From NCBI GenBank assembly GCA_016185145.1, contig JACPOB010000035.1:1-60742 (forward strand): a stretch of 60,742 nucleotides of DNA. The letters are read 5' to 3'. This document shows, piece after piece, positions 41,575-49,570 of the stretch. The stretch is from Rhodospirillales bacterium. Lineage in GTDB: Bacteria; Pseudomonadota; Alphaproteobacteria; Reyranellales; Reyranellaceae. Numbering within the stretch: position 1 is the stretch's first letter; each line of letters opens with the position of its first letter. The position numbers and the translations under genes were made by a program. The notes beneath the pieces are model-generated. The model worked only from the letters and a program-made list of their open reading frames with translations. It ran no database searches and was not told the DNA's origin.

Positions 41575-43530
41575 CTATGGCAACATCCGGCGGCCGGTGC
41601 TGGCGGCGTTGGCCACAGCCTCCGCCAAAGCTTCCTGACGAAAGGGCTTGGACAGGCGTGGCAGGCCGCCATCGGCGGCCGGTGGCAGTTCGGCATATCC
41701 CGTCGCCAGGATGATCGGCACGTCCGGACGGAGGGCCGCGATCTTCTTGGCCAGTTCGGTGCCCGTCATCCTGGGCATGGCCTGATCCGTGATCACGAGA
41801 TCGATGGCGGGAGCGCGTTCGAACCGGTCGAGCGCCTGCTCGCCCGAGTAAGCCACGACGACGGTGTGCCCGAGATCCTCGAGCATGGCGCGGGTGTTGG
41901 CGAGGACCAGGGCATCGTCGTCGACGGCGAGTATGGTGAGCGGCGGACCCTGCTCGACCAGGCGAGTCTCGATTGCCGAAGCGTTGATCGCGCCTGGCCG
42001 CTCGGTGGCCGGCAACCAGATCTCGGCGGTCGTGCCTTCACCCGGCTCGCTGTGCAGGATCAGTTGCCCGCCAAGCTGCTCGACCATGCCATGGACCATG
42101 GAAAGGCCAAGACCGGTGCCCTTGCCGGTGCCTTTGGTGGTGAAGAACGGTTCGGTCGCGCGCGCCAGTGTCTCGGCATCCATGCCCTCGCCAGTGTCGC
42201 GCAGGCTCAGCCGGACGTAACGACCGGGTCGCAGGCCGGCATTGTCCGCGGCGGCCTCGTTGCGGGCGGCGATGGTGAGGATGCCGCCGGCCGGCATGGC
42301 ATCGCGCGCATTGATCGCGAGGTTGAGGAGCGCCGTCTCGAGCTGGTGCGGATCGGCCATCACGTTGTCGAGGGCGAGCGGGAAGCGCGTTTCTATGGCG
42401 ATCTGGGGGCCGAGCGAGCGTTGCAGCAGGTCGCGCATGCCGCGTGTCAGTTCCACCAGATCGACCGGCCGCAGGTCGAGTTGCTGCCGGCGGGCGAAGG
42501 CCAGCATGCGCTGCGTCAGGCTGGCGCCGCGCTGCGCTCCTTGCAGGGCGTTGTCGAGCAGTCGAGTGATGCGCGGGTCGTCGTGGGGCAAGTAGCGGCG
42601 CAACAGATCGAGGCTGCCGAGGACGACGGTCAGGACATTGTTGAAGTCGTGTGCGACGCCACCGGTCAGCTTGCCGATTGCCTCGATCTTCTGTGAATGC
42701 GCCAGCGCCTCGCGCGTGCGGTCCAGCGCGAGTTGTGCCTGGCGACGTTCGGTGATGTCGCGCGTGATCTTGGCGAAACCCACCAGCCGGCCCGACGGAT
42801 CACGAATGGCGTCGATTACGACATTGGCCCAGAAACGGCTGCCGTCCCTGCGCTGACGCCACGCCTCGGCCTCGAAGCGGCCTTCGCGCTCGGCAATGCC
42901 GAGACTGCGCGCCGGCTCGCCGCGGTCGCGGTCCTCGTCGGTGTAGAAGATCGAGAAGTGGCGGCCGACGATTTCGTCCGGCCCGTAGCCCTTGATGCGC
43001 TGGGCGCCGGCGTTCCAGTTGCTGACGATGCCGGCGGGATCGAGCATGTAGATCGCGTAGTCGGTGACGCCCTCGACCAGGCGGCGGAACAACTCTTCGC
43101 TGCGCCGCAATTCCTCCTCGGCCTCCCGTCGCTCCGTGAGGTCGCGGGTGATCTCGGCGAAGCCTATGAGTTCGCCGTTGTCATGAATGGCGTCGATGGT
43201 GACGAAGGCCCAGAAGTGGCTGCCGTCCTTGCGCACGCGCCAGCCCTCGGCCTGGAGCTTGCCGTCGCGGGCGGCGATCGACAGGACGCGCTGAGGAATG
43301 CCGGCGGCGCAGTCCGCCTCCTCGTAGAAGGTCGCGAAGCTGCGACCGACGATCTCGCTCTCCTTGTAACCTGTGATGCGCTCAGCGCCCGTGTTCCAGC
43401 TCGTCACGGTTCCGTCGGGATCGAGCATGAAGATGGCATGGTCGGTCACTGCCTCGACCAGAAGGCGAAACCGTTCGCCCTCGGTAGTACCCTGTAAAGG
43501 CGCTTCTTTGATCATGCCCGCGGCGTTCAT
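41575..43530 (-). CDS. Hybrid sensor histidine kinase (PAS-PAS-HisKA-HATPase-REC)
   Basis: The 651-residue soluble kinase has two PAS domains (about 20-140 and 150-265), each starting with ITDHAIFMLDPDG-like or VTDYAIYMLDPAG text and ending in a PAC segment (TRDLTERR, TRDITERR), a HisKA box IGKLTGGVAHDFNNVL with the phospho-His, an HATPase domain (NLAINARDAMP, DTGEGMD, GTGLGLSMV) and a C-terminal receiver with LVITDQAMP. ATG 43530 is chosen over a TTG at 43551. There are no membrane segments, so it senses an internal signal. It is divergent from topoisomerase IB. Confidence 0.94.
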   Translation of the reverse strand: MNAAGMIKEAPLQGTTEGERFRLLVEAVTDHAIFMLDPDGTVTSWNTGAERITGYKESEIVGRSFATFYEEADCAAGIPQRVLSIAARDGKLQAEGWRVRKDGSHFWAFVTIDAIHDNGELIGFAEITRDLTERREAEEELRRSEELFRRLVEGVTDYAIYMLDPAGIVSNWNAGAQRIKGYGPDEIVGRHFSIFYTDEDRDRGEPARSLGIAEREGRFEAEAWRQRRDGSRFWANVVIDAIRDPSGRLVGFAKITRDITERRQAQLALDRTREALAHSQKIEAIGKLTGGVAHDFNNVLTVVLGSLDLLRRYLPHDDPRITRLLDNALQGAQRGASLTQRMLAFARRQQLDLRPVDLVELTRGMRDLLQRSLGPQIAIETRFPLALDNVMADPHQLETALLNLAINARDAMPAGGILTIAARNEAAADNAGLRPGRYVRLSLRDTGEGMDAETLARATEPFFTTKGTGKGTGLGLSMVHGMVEQLGGQLILHSEPGEGTTAEIWLPATERPGAINASAIETRLVEQGPPLTILAVDDDALVLANTRAMLEDLGHTVVVAYSGEQALDRFERAPAIDLVITDQAMPRMTGTELAKKIAALRPDVPIILATGYAELPPAADGGLPRLSKPFRQEALAEAVANAASTGRRMLP

Positions 43531-43635
43531 ACACTCCCCGTTGACCGACAACGTCGGGGCCGCTCACTGGTTGCAGGCAAAGCGATGCCGCGTGGGTGTC
43601 GCGGAACGCCCGTACGGAATCGACGTTTCCCAGCC

Positions 43636-44670
43636 ATGTCGCTGCGCTCGACTGTCGTCCGGCTTGCCGAGGAAAAAGGCCTCGTCATCGTCGGCCCCGA
43701 GGCACTGACGCTGCAACGCCGGCGCCGCGGCAAGGGCTTCGCCTTCGTCACGCCGTCAGGGGCGTTCGTGCGCGATGCCGCCGAAATCCGCCGACTGAAG
43801 GCGCTGGCCGTGCCGCCGGCCTACGTCAACGTTCGCTTCGCGTCGGATCCGACCGCCCATCTACAGGCTGTCGGCGAGGATGCCGCCGGCCGCTTGCAAT
43901 ACCGCTACCATCCCAAATGGGCCGAGGTGCGCGAGGCGCTCAAGGCGCGCCGGCTCGCGGGACTCGCCAGATCCTTGCCGGCCATCCGTCGGGCGGTTGG
44001 TCGCTGCCTTTCGATGGACGAGATCGATCGGCGGTTCGTCGCCGCGTCGGTCGTCGAGCTGGTGAGCCTCGCGGCGATTCGCGCCGGCGGCGAGGAATAC
44101 GCCCGCGTGCGCGGCACCCGCGGCGCCACGACCCTGTTGAAGTCGAACATCAGGCTCGCCGACAAGGGAGGCGTGACCCTGTCGTTCAAGGCCAAGGGCG
44201 GCAAGGTCGTCAGCAAGCACGTGCTGAGCCCGCGTCTGCATGCCGCCGTGGCGCGCCTGATGGAACTGCCCGGGCGGCGCCTGTTCCAGTACCGGGAAGG
44301 CGATACGGTGCGGCCGGTGCGGGCCGCCGAGGTCAATGCCTTCCTCCAGGAAGTGGCCGGCAGACGCATCTCGCTCAAGGACTTCCGCACGCTGGTTGCT
44401 TCGGCGGCGGCCTTGAAGGCGCTCGCCGCGACCGAGCCGGCCAACAGCGAACGCCAGCGCCGGCGGCAGGTGCGCAAGGCCGTGACCGAGATCGCCGAGG
44501 AACTGGCCAATACGCCGACTGTGTGCCGTACCTCGTATGTGCACGATACGGTGATCGCCGCCTTCGAGGCGGGCGCGCTGAAGCGTCCGCGACTGAGGAA
44601 AGCAAGGTCGCCGACAAGCCAGGCCGAGCTGCTGGCGCGCATCGTGGCCAGGCATGCCGGCTCATCGTGA
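43636..44670 (+). CDS. DNA topoisomerase IB (poxvirus/bacterial type)
   Basis: The 344-residue enzyme relaxes supercoils by a 3'-phosphotyrosine intermediate. YARVRGTRGATTLLKSNI holds the first catalytic Arg and Lys, ISLKDFRT the second Arg, and CRTSYVHDTVIAAF the nucleophilic Tyr. N-terminal VPPAYVNVRFASDPTAHLQAVGEDAAGRLQYRYHPKW is the family's DNA-clamp region. ATG 43636 is preferred; an ATG at 43585 would add 17 residues. Length is normal. Confidence 0.94.
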   Translation: MSLRSTVVRLAEEKGLVIVGPEALTLQRRRRGKGFAFVTPSGAFVRDAAEIRRLKALAVPPAYVNVRFASDPTAHLQAVGEDAAGRLQYRYHPKWAEVREALKARRLAGLARSLPAIRRAVGRCLSMDEIDRRFVAASVVELVSLAAIRAGGEEYARVRGTRGATTLLKSNIRLADKGGVTLSFKAKGGKVVSKHVLSPRLHAAVARLMELPGRRLFQYREGDTVRPVRAAEVNAFLQEVAGRRISLKDFRTLVASAAALKALAATEPANSERQRRRQVRKAVTEIAEELANTPTVCRTSYVHDTVIAAFEAGALKRPRLRKARSPTSQAELLARIVARHAGSS

Positions 44671-44716
44671 CCGCAGCAGCGGGCTCGTTTGGCAAGTCGC
44701 CACGCCGGTAGGTTGG

Positions 44717-44748
44717 CCGCGCCGGTGGTCCGGCGGGCCCCTCTTTTT
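44717..44748 (+). terminator. Rho-independent terminator
   Basis: CGCCGG-TGGT-CCGGCG (44720-44735) is a perfect 6-bp stem with a 4-base loop, and CCCCTCTTTTT follows with a five-T run at 44744-44748. It lies 47 nt after the topoisomerase stop and isolates the uracil operon that begins at 44856. Confidence 0.7.
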
Positions 44749-44811
44749 GCCTGGAGAATGCCCGTTGAATCAGGCGCTTACGCTATCTTCCCTTTGTCAT
44801 CCACAGGGCCT

Positions 44812-44846
44812 AAGATGCCTCGCTTTCCCGCCTTTTGGGGCATCTT
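44812..44846. promoter_or_regulatory. Inverted repeat before the uracil operon
   Basis: AAGATGCC at 44812-44819 pairs with GGCATCTT at 44839-44846. The right arm ends next to the GGAAAG ribosome site of URC1 (ATG 44856). It could be an operator or an RNA hairpin that controls the operon; no protein is assigned. Confidence 0.45.
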
Positions 44847-44855
44847 GGAAAGCAC

Positions 44856-46091
44856 ATGCGGCACATCAGACTGAACACCCACCCCTCCCAGGGCGGCCAG
44901 GCGGCTCCCCCGGTGATCTGGGGTGCACGCGATCCGAAGATTCGCGGGCCCGTCGTGGGCACCGTGGGAGATTCCGCCAAGCGCAACGCCATCGGCGTGC
45001 ATTCCGGCTCCTACGGCATCTACCGGGCGCTCGCGATCGCGGCGCAGGAGCTGAAGCCCGGCCATCGCCCCGACTTCACCAACACCTCGCCGGCCGAGCC
45101 GATCGGTCCGTTCGAGAGCTGGTTCGATCCCAAGAAGATCGTGTCCCTCGACCCGTGGGGCCACATGGTGGCCGAGGTGTTCGCCGACAAGCTCGCCGCC
45201 GGCTGGGACATCCGGCCGACCATCGCCGTCACCAAGGCGCATGTGCACATGCCCGAGATCAGGGATGCGATCGCGGCCGGCAGGCTGAAGCCCGACAACG
45301 ACATCCTGATGCCGAGCGGCGACGTACGCGTGACCAAGGCTGCGGTCGAGCCGGTATGGTGGCTGCCCGGCATCGCCGAGCGTTTCGGCGTCAAGGAAGC
45401 CGACCTTCGGCGCACGCTCTTCGAGCACACTGGCGGCATGTACACCGAGCTGGTGACTCGGCCCGACCTGGAGCTGTTCCTGCCGCCGATCGGCGGCGCC
45501 ACGATCTACTTCTTCGGTGACGTGCAGCAGCTCGGCAAGCCCGCGACGAAGATCGCGTGCCGGCTCCATGACGAGTGCAACGGCTCGGACGTGTTCGGCT
45601 CGGACATCTGCACCTGCCGGCCGTATCTCGCGCACGGCATCGAGATCTGCATCGACATGGCGCAGAAGGGCGGCGTCGGCGTCGTCATCTACAATCGCAA
45701 GGAAGGCCGCGCGCTGGGCGAGGTCACCAAGTTCCTGGTCTACAACGCACGCAAGCGCCAGCCCGGCGGCGATTCGGCGGCGCAGTACTTCAATCGCACG
45801 GAGTGCGTGGCGGGCGTGCAGGACATGCGCTTCCAAGAGCTGATGCCCGATCTGTTCCATTGGCTGGGCATCGCCCGCATCGACCGCTTCGCCTCGATGA
45901 GCAACATGAAGTCGGACGCACTGCGCGAGCAGGGCATCGAGGTGGTCGAGCAGGTGCCGATCCCCGACGAGCTGATCCCCGCCGACGCCCAGGTCGAGAT
46001 GGATGCCAAGAAGGCTGCCGGCTACTTCACGCCGAAGAAGCCGGAGACGATCGAGCTCGCCAAGGCCAAGGGGCGGGGTCTCGATGAGTAG
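44856..46091 (+). CDS. URC1-type GTP cyclohydrolase II homolog (uracil catabolism)
   Basis: The 411-residue protein has an N-terminal extension of about 190 residues and a RibA domain. The zinc motif HDECNGSDVFGSDICTC carries the three Cys. True RibA of riboflavin synthesis is about 200 residues and lacks the long extension; the URC1 proteins of the uracil-degrading pathway have it. The two genes downstream encode DUF1688 (URC4) and uracil phosphoribosyltransferase (URC6), which settles the role: opening of the uridine-nucleotide ring rather than GTP. ATG 44856 has GGAAAG in front. Confidence 0.9.
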   Translation: MRHIRLNTHPSQGGQAAPPVIWGARDPKIRGPVVGTVGDSAKRNAIGVHSGSYGIYRALAIAAQELKPGHRPDFTNTSPAEPIGPFESWFDPKKIVSLDPWGHMVAEVFADKLAAGWDIRPTIAVTKAHVHMPEIRDAIAAGRLKPDNDILMPSGDVRVTKAAVEPVWWLPGIAERFGVKEADLRRTLFEHTGGMYTELVTRPDLELFLPPIGGATIYFFGDVQQLGKPATKIACRLHDECNGSDVFGSDICTCRPYLAHGIEICIDMAQKGGVGVVIYNRKEGRALGEVTKFLVYNARKRQPGGDSAAQYFNRTECVAGVQDMRFQELMPDLFHWLGIARIDRFASMSNMKSDALREQGIEVVEQVPIPDELIPADAQVEMDAKKAAGYFTPKKPETIELAKAKGRGLDE

Positions 46092-46095
46092 TGCT

Positions 46096-46235
46096 GGGGG
46101 CGCGCCACTCCAGTGGCGCGTCATGGTCTTCCGGACCGCGGGCCTCTGGCCCGCTCATGAGCGCGCGGGGAAGGTCGCGTCAGACGCGACCCAGCGCGCG
46201 GTCCAGAAGAACATGAGAAGACGCGCCACTGGAGC
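46096..46235. repeat. Palindromic repeat family B, long copy, at the urc4 start
   Basis: CTCCAGTGGCGCGTC at 46108-46122 is the exact reverse complement of 46220-46234, so the block has 15-bp terminal inverted repeats; 46101-46120 is itself a palindrome with 9-bp arms. Inside are TCTTCCGGACCGCG and GGCCTCTGGCCCGCTCATGAG, the modules also found at 48578-48594 and 54840-54977. It lies between urc1 and urc4 and reaches into the reading frame of urc4. Confidence 0.75.
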
Positions 46236-46274
46236 CTGCGCACGCCCGCGGCGATCCGCGAGCGGGCGGAGGCG

Positions 46275-47360
46275 ATGCTGAGGTACGCCGAGGACGGGCG
46301 ATCAGCCTGGTTCTCGATCGATCCCAACGGGCTCGAGGCCGCGGTCCAGGCGACGCTCGCGGTGACGCGGCAGCGCTTCGCCAATCCGGCGGCGATCCCC
46401 TTCCATTCGCGCTGGCGGCATTTCGAGGCCGGCGGCCGCGACCGCTGGCCGGCGCTGGCCGAGCGCCTCGCCGGACTGCCGAAGGAGGAGGTCGCGCGCC
46501 GACGCATGGATCTCGCGGTCGTATCGGTGCTGCTCGACGCCGGTGCGGGGCCGGCGTGGTCGTATCGCGAGCCGGGGACCGGCGAAACTTATGCGCGCTC
46601 CGAGGGCCTGGGCGTGGCGAGCTTCCACATGTTCGCCAACGGCGCGTTCAGTCGCGATGCCAAGGGCGATCCGCTGAGGGTCGATGCCGAGCGTCTGGCC
46701 GTGCTCACGCCAATGGACATCGCCATGGGCTTCCAGGTGAAGGCACACAATCCGCTGGCCGGCCTGGAAGGCCGCGCCGAGCTTTTGCGCAAGCTGGGCG
46801 GCGTCGGCCTGTCGCGGCCGGGCGACCTGTTCGACATCGTCGCCAGCTCCGAGGTGAAGGCGGCGAGCATCCTGGCCGCCGTGCTCGACAAGCTGTCGCC
46901 GATCTGGCCGCTGCCCATGGGCGACGTCTGGCAGCACGCCGCCATCGGCTGGGTACCGTTCCACAAGCTGTCGCAGTGGCTGTCCTATTCCCTGGTCGAG
47001 CCGCTGGAAGGCGCCGGCCTCGAGGTCGTGGCGCTCGATGAGCTGACCGGCCTGCCCGAATATCGCAACGGCGGCCTGCTGGTCGATGCCGGGGCGCTCA
47101 GGCCCAAGCAGAAGGCGCTGCTGGAGAATGCATTTGCCGTCGGCGACGAGCCGATCGTCGAATGGCGGGCGCTGACGGTGGCGCTGCTCGACCGCATTGC
47201 CCAACACGTCCGCGGTCATCTCGGCCTCGATGCCGCGCGCCTGCCGCTGGTCAAGGTTCTCGAGGCTGGCACCTGGTTCGCCGGTCGCGTGCTTGCCGCC
47301 GAGCGCCGCCCGGGCGGCGGCCCGCCGATCGCCATCGTGAGCGACGGCACTGTGTTTTGA
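46275..47360 (+). CDS. DUF1688 protein, URC4 type (uracil catabolism), start disturbed
   Basis: From ATG 46275 the protein has 361 residues with the DUF1688 features HSRWRHFEAGGRDRW, EGLGVASFHMFANGAFS and MGDVWQHAAIGWVPFHKLSQW. The family is known in the fungal URC pathway, where it is needed for uracil breakdown. The same frame continues upstream as HWSLRTPAAIRERAEAM, which looks like real coding sequence, but between the stop at 46158 and ATG 46275 there is no ATG, GTG or TTG. A palindromic repeat occupies this place. The protein may be made from 46275 without its first part. Confidence 0.85.
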   Translation: MLRYAEDGRSAWFSIDPNGLEAAVQATLAVTRQRFANPAAIPFHSRWRHFEAGGRDRWPALAERLAGLPKEEVARRRMDLAVVSVLLDAGAGPAWSYREPGTGETYARSEGLGVASFHMFANGAFSRDAKGDPLRVDAERLAVLTPMDIAMGFQVKAHNPLAGLEGRAELLRKLGGVGLSRPGDLFDIVASSEVKAASILAAVLDKLSPIWPLPMGDVWQHAAIGWVPFHKLSQWLSYSLVEPLEGAGLEVVALDELTGLPEYRNGGLLVDAGALRPKQKALLENAFAVGDEPIVEWRALTVALLDRIAQHVRGHLGLDAARLPLVKVLEAGTWFAGRVLAAERRPGGGPPIAIVSDGTVF

Positions 47361-47377
47361 GATCTTTGCCGTGACCC

Positions 47378-47476
47378 CCCTTCGAGACGGCCGCTTCGCG
47401 GCCTCCTCAGGGTGAGGCCGTCGTTGAGGTGATACCTCACCCTGAGGAGCGGTCCGCAGGACCGCGTCTCGAAGGG
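47378..47476. repeat. Palindromic repeat family A, full copy
   Basis: The 99-bp element has nested perfect inverted repeats: CCCTTCGAGACG (47378-47389) with CGTCTCGAAGGG (47465-47476), and CTCCTCAGGGTGAGG (47403-47417) with CCTCACCCTGAGGAG (47435-47449). It can fold into one long hairpin. It sits between urc4 and upp inside the operon, 23 nt before the upp start. A partial copy is at 162-237. Confidence 0.85.
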
Positions 47477-47499
47477 TGGGCAACTGGGGAGATACTGAG

Positions 47500-48138
47500 A
47501 TGTCGTTGCCGCATTCGATCCACGTCGTCAGCCATCCGCTGGTGCAGCACAAGCTCACCAAGATGCGCGACCGGGAGACGTCGAGCACCAATTTCCGCCG
47601 CCTGCTGCGTGAGATCGGCCTGCTGCTGGGCTACGACGCCACGCGCGACCTGCCGTTGGTCGAGCGCGACATCACCACACCGATCGAGGCCATGAAGGCG
47701 CCGTTGCTCGAGGGCAAGAAGCTGGTGGTCGTGCCGATCCTGCGCGCGGGGCTGGGGCTCGCCGAAGGCATCATCGATCTCGTGCCGCTGGCGCGCGTCG
47801 GCCATGTCGGGCTTTACCGCGATCCCAAGACGCTGCAGGCGGTCGAGTACTACTTCAAGATCCCACAGGACATCTCCGACCGCGACGTCATCGTCTGCGA
47901 TCCGATGCTGGCGACCGCGCACTCCGCCATCGCCGCTGTCGATCGCCTGAAGGAGTCGGGCGCCAAGCGTATCAAGTTCATCTGCGTGCTGGGCTCCGAG
48001 CAGGGCGCGCGCGCCTTCGCCGAGGTCCACCCCGACGTGCCGGTGTTCGCGGCAGCGGTCGATGCCAAGCTCAACGATCACGGGTATATTGTCCCCGGCC
48101 TGGGCGATGCGGGCGACCGCCTGTTCGGGACCAAATAG
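47500..48138 (+). CDS. upp: Uracil phosphoribosyltransferase
   Basis: The 212-residue enzyme joins uracil and PRPP to give [23 protein letters not shown] is the dimer and substrate region, and [10 protein letters not shown] is the PRPP loop; most Upp proteins read ATGGS, so the Gly-Gly is replaced by Ala-His. The C-terminal [15 protein letters not shown] is typical. ATG 47500 is chosen (GGGGAGATACTGAG ahead). In the URC pathway UMP formation is the first step, so here it probably serves degradation as well as salvage. Confidence 0.93.
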   Translation: MSLPHSIHVVSHPLVQHKLTKMRDRETSSTNFRRLLREIGLLLGYDATRDLPLVERDITTPIEAMKAPLLEGKKLVVVPILRAGLGLAEGIIDLVPLARVGHVGLYRDPKTLQAVEYYFKIPQDISDRDVIVCDPMLATAHSAIAAVDRLKESGAKRIKFICVLGSEQGARAFAEVHPDVPVFAAAVDAKLNDHGYIVPGLGDAGDRLFGTK

Positions 48139-48171
48139 ACGATCCCAAATGGACGTGGGGGCGAAACGCCT

Positions 48172-48567
48172 ATGTCACCCGACCTCAAGTATCTGTTGTT
48201 CTCGACCATCCTGTGCTTCGTGCAGGTGCTGATCGCCGCCACCGGCGCCAACCAGCAGGTCGGCCTGCCGGCCCTCGCCGGCAACCGTGAGAACCTGCCC
48301 GGGTTCAGCGGCTGGGCCGGCCGCGCGCGGCGCGCCCATCTCAACATGATCGAGAACCTGATGCTGTTCGCGGCCCTGGTACTGATCGCCGCCGTCTCGG
48401 GCAAGGCCAACGCCACCACGGCGATGGGCGCCATGATCTTCTTCTGGAGCCGCCTCGCCTATGCCGTGATCTACCTGATCGGCATCCCCTGGCTGCGCAC
48501 GCTCGCCTGGTTCGTGTCGGTGATCGGCATGGCGATGATCGCCTGGGTGCTCCTGCAGGCGATGTAG
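48172..48567 (+). CDS. MAPEG family membrane protein
   Basis: The 131-residue protein has four hydrophobic helices, and AGRARRAHLNMIENLMLFAALVLIA is the MAPEG signature (Arg-rich loop and Asn-Glu-Asn-like helix). Members are glutathione-linked or of unknown role. It begins 33 nt after upp and may be read through from the uracil operon. Confidence 0.88.
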   Translation: MSPDLKYLLFSTILCFVQVLIAATGANQQVGLPALAGNRENLPGFSGWAGRARRAHLNMIENLMLFAALVLIAAVSGKANATTAMGAMIFFWSRLAYAVIYLIGIPWLRTLAWFVSVIGMAMIAWVLLQAM

Positions 48568-48577
48568 GCCCGTCCTC

Positions 48578-48594
48578 GCGCGCGGTCCGGAAGA
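48578..48594. repeat. Repeat family B, short fragment
   Basis: GCGCGCGGTCCGGAAGA occurs here and again at 54923-54939. It lies in the gap between the convergent MAPEG and PCu(A)C genes. Confidence 0.6.
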
Positions 48595-48603
48595 GCATGA
48601 TCC

Positions 48604-49071
48604 TCAGTGTTTGGCGGGTGCTTGGGCGCCCATCGCCTGCACGACCAGCTCGACGTCGATGCTGCCGGCCTTCTCGAACACCAGGGTCGCGGGGACCTTG
48701 GCATCCTTTGCGAACGGCGCCTTCAGCTCCATGAACATGATGTGATAGCCGCCGGGCTTCAGCGTCACGGTGGCGCCGGGCGGGATCTCCACGCCCTTGT
48801 CGAGCTCGCGCATGCGCATCACGCTGCCGTCCATCTTCATCTCGTGGATCTCGACCTTGTCCGAGGCGGCACTGCGCACCGCGATCAGCCGGTCGGGCGT
48901 CGTGCCCTTGTTGGTGATGGTGACGAAGCCGCCGCCGGCCTTGGCGGTGGGCGGCGTGGCGCGCGTCCACGGCTGGTCGATCTCGAGCGAGCCGACCTTG
49001 TAGTTCTGCGCCGACGCGGGCCCCGCGATGAGCGCTGCGGCGGCGACCAGCGAAAGCAATCGGATGGACAT
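48604..49071 (-). CDS. Periplasmic copper chaperone PCu(A)C
   Basis: The 155-residue protein has a signal peptide (ending ASAQ) and the PCu(A)C copper site: VEIHEMKMDGSVMRMR supplies His and Met, and GGYHIMFM the second His and Met. It carries Cu(I) to cytochrome oxidase or other acceptors. It is the last gene of a minus-strand operon with a TlpA-like reductase 10 nt upstream, a combination seen in copper-insertion clusters. Confidence 0.93.
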   Translation of the reverse strand: MSIRLLSLVAAAALIAGPASAQNYKVGSLEIDQPWTRATPPTAKAGGGFVTITNKGTTPDRLIAVRSAASDKVEIHEMKMDGSVMRMRELDKGVEIPPGATVTLKPGGYHIMFMELKAPFAKDAKVPATLVFEKAGSIDVELVVQAMGAQAPAKH

Positions 49072-49081
49072 GACTTGCTCC

Positions 49082-49570
49082 TCAATGAGACTTGGATTGG
49101 GTGTCGAGCCACCGGCGGACCTGGGCGAGGTCGGCGACGCCGGGCAGCACGGTCGCCTTGCCGTCGCGATCGATCATCACGGTGCGCGGCAGCTCGCCCG
49201 CCCAGGCCGGGTCGATCTCGTAGCGCAGGCGTTCGTAGAAGCGGTCGGTGAACCACCAGCTTTCGGTCTTGTCCAGCCTCGCCTTGGCCAGCGTCGCGGC
49301 GACCCGCTCGGGATCCTGCGGCACCGGGTCGGCTGCGATCAGCACCAACCGGAGATCGGGCCGCTTGGCCTGCAGCTCACCCCAGTGCGGCAGCTCGACC
49401 AGGCAGGGTGCGCAGGTCAGGCCCCAGAAATGGATCACGGTCGGCCGGCCGGCATGGGCCTCGCGCAGCTTCGCCCAGCTTCCGCGCTCGAAGGACTGGG
49501 GATCGGCGGCCTCGGCCGACGAGAACGAAACGACGCCGAACAGCGCGGCGAGAAGAAGCAGCAGCCTCAT
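49082..49570 (-). CDS. TlpA/ResA-like periplasmic thioredoxin
   Basis: The 162-residue protein has a signal peptide (MRLLLLLAALFGVVSFSSAEA) and a thioredoxin fold with GLTCAPCLVELPHW as the CxxC site and ELPRTVMIDRDG with the cis-Pro. It likely keeps cysteines or copper sites of partner proteins reduced. Its ATG overlaps the stop of the BNR-repeat gene by four bases. Confidence 0.9.
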   Translation of the reverse strand: MRLLLLLAALFGVVSFSSAEAADPQSFERGSWAKLREAHAGRPTVIHFWGLTCAPCLVELPHWGELQAKRPDLRLVLIAADPVPQDPERVAATLAKARLDKTESWWFTDRFYERLRYEIDPAWAGELPRTVMIDRDGKATVLPGVADLAQVRRWLDTQSKSH

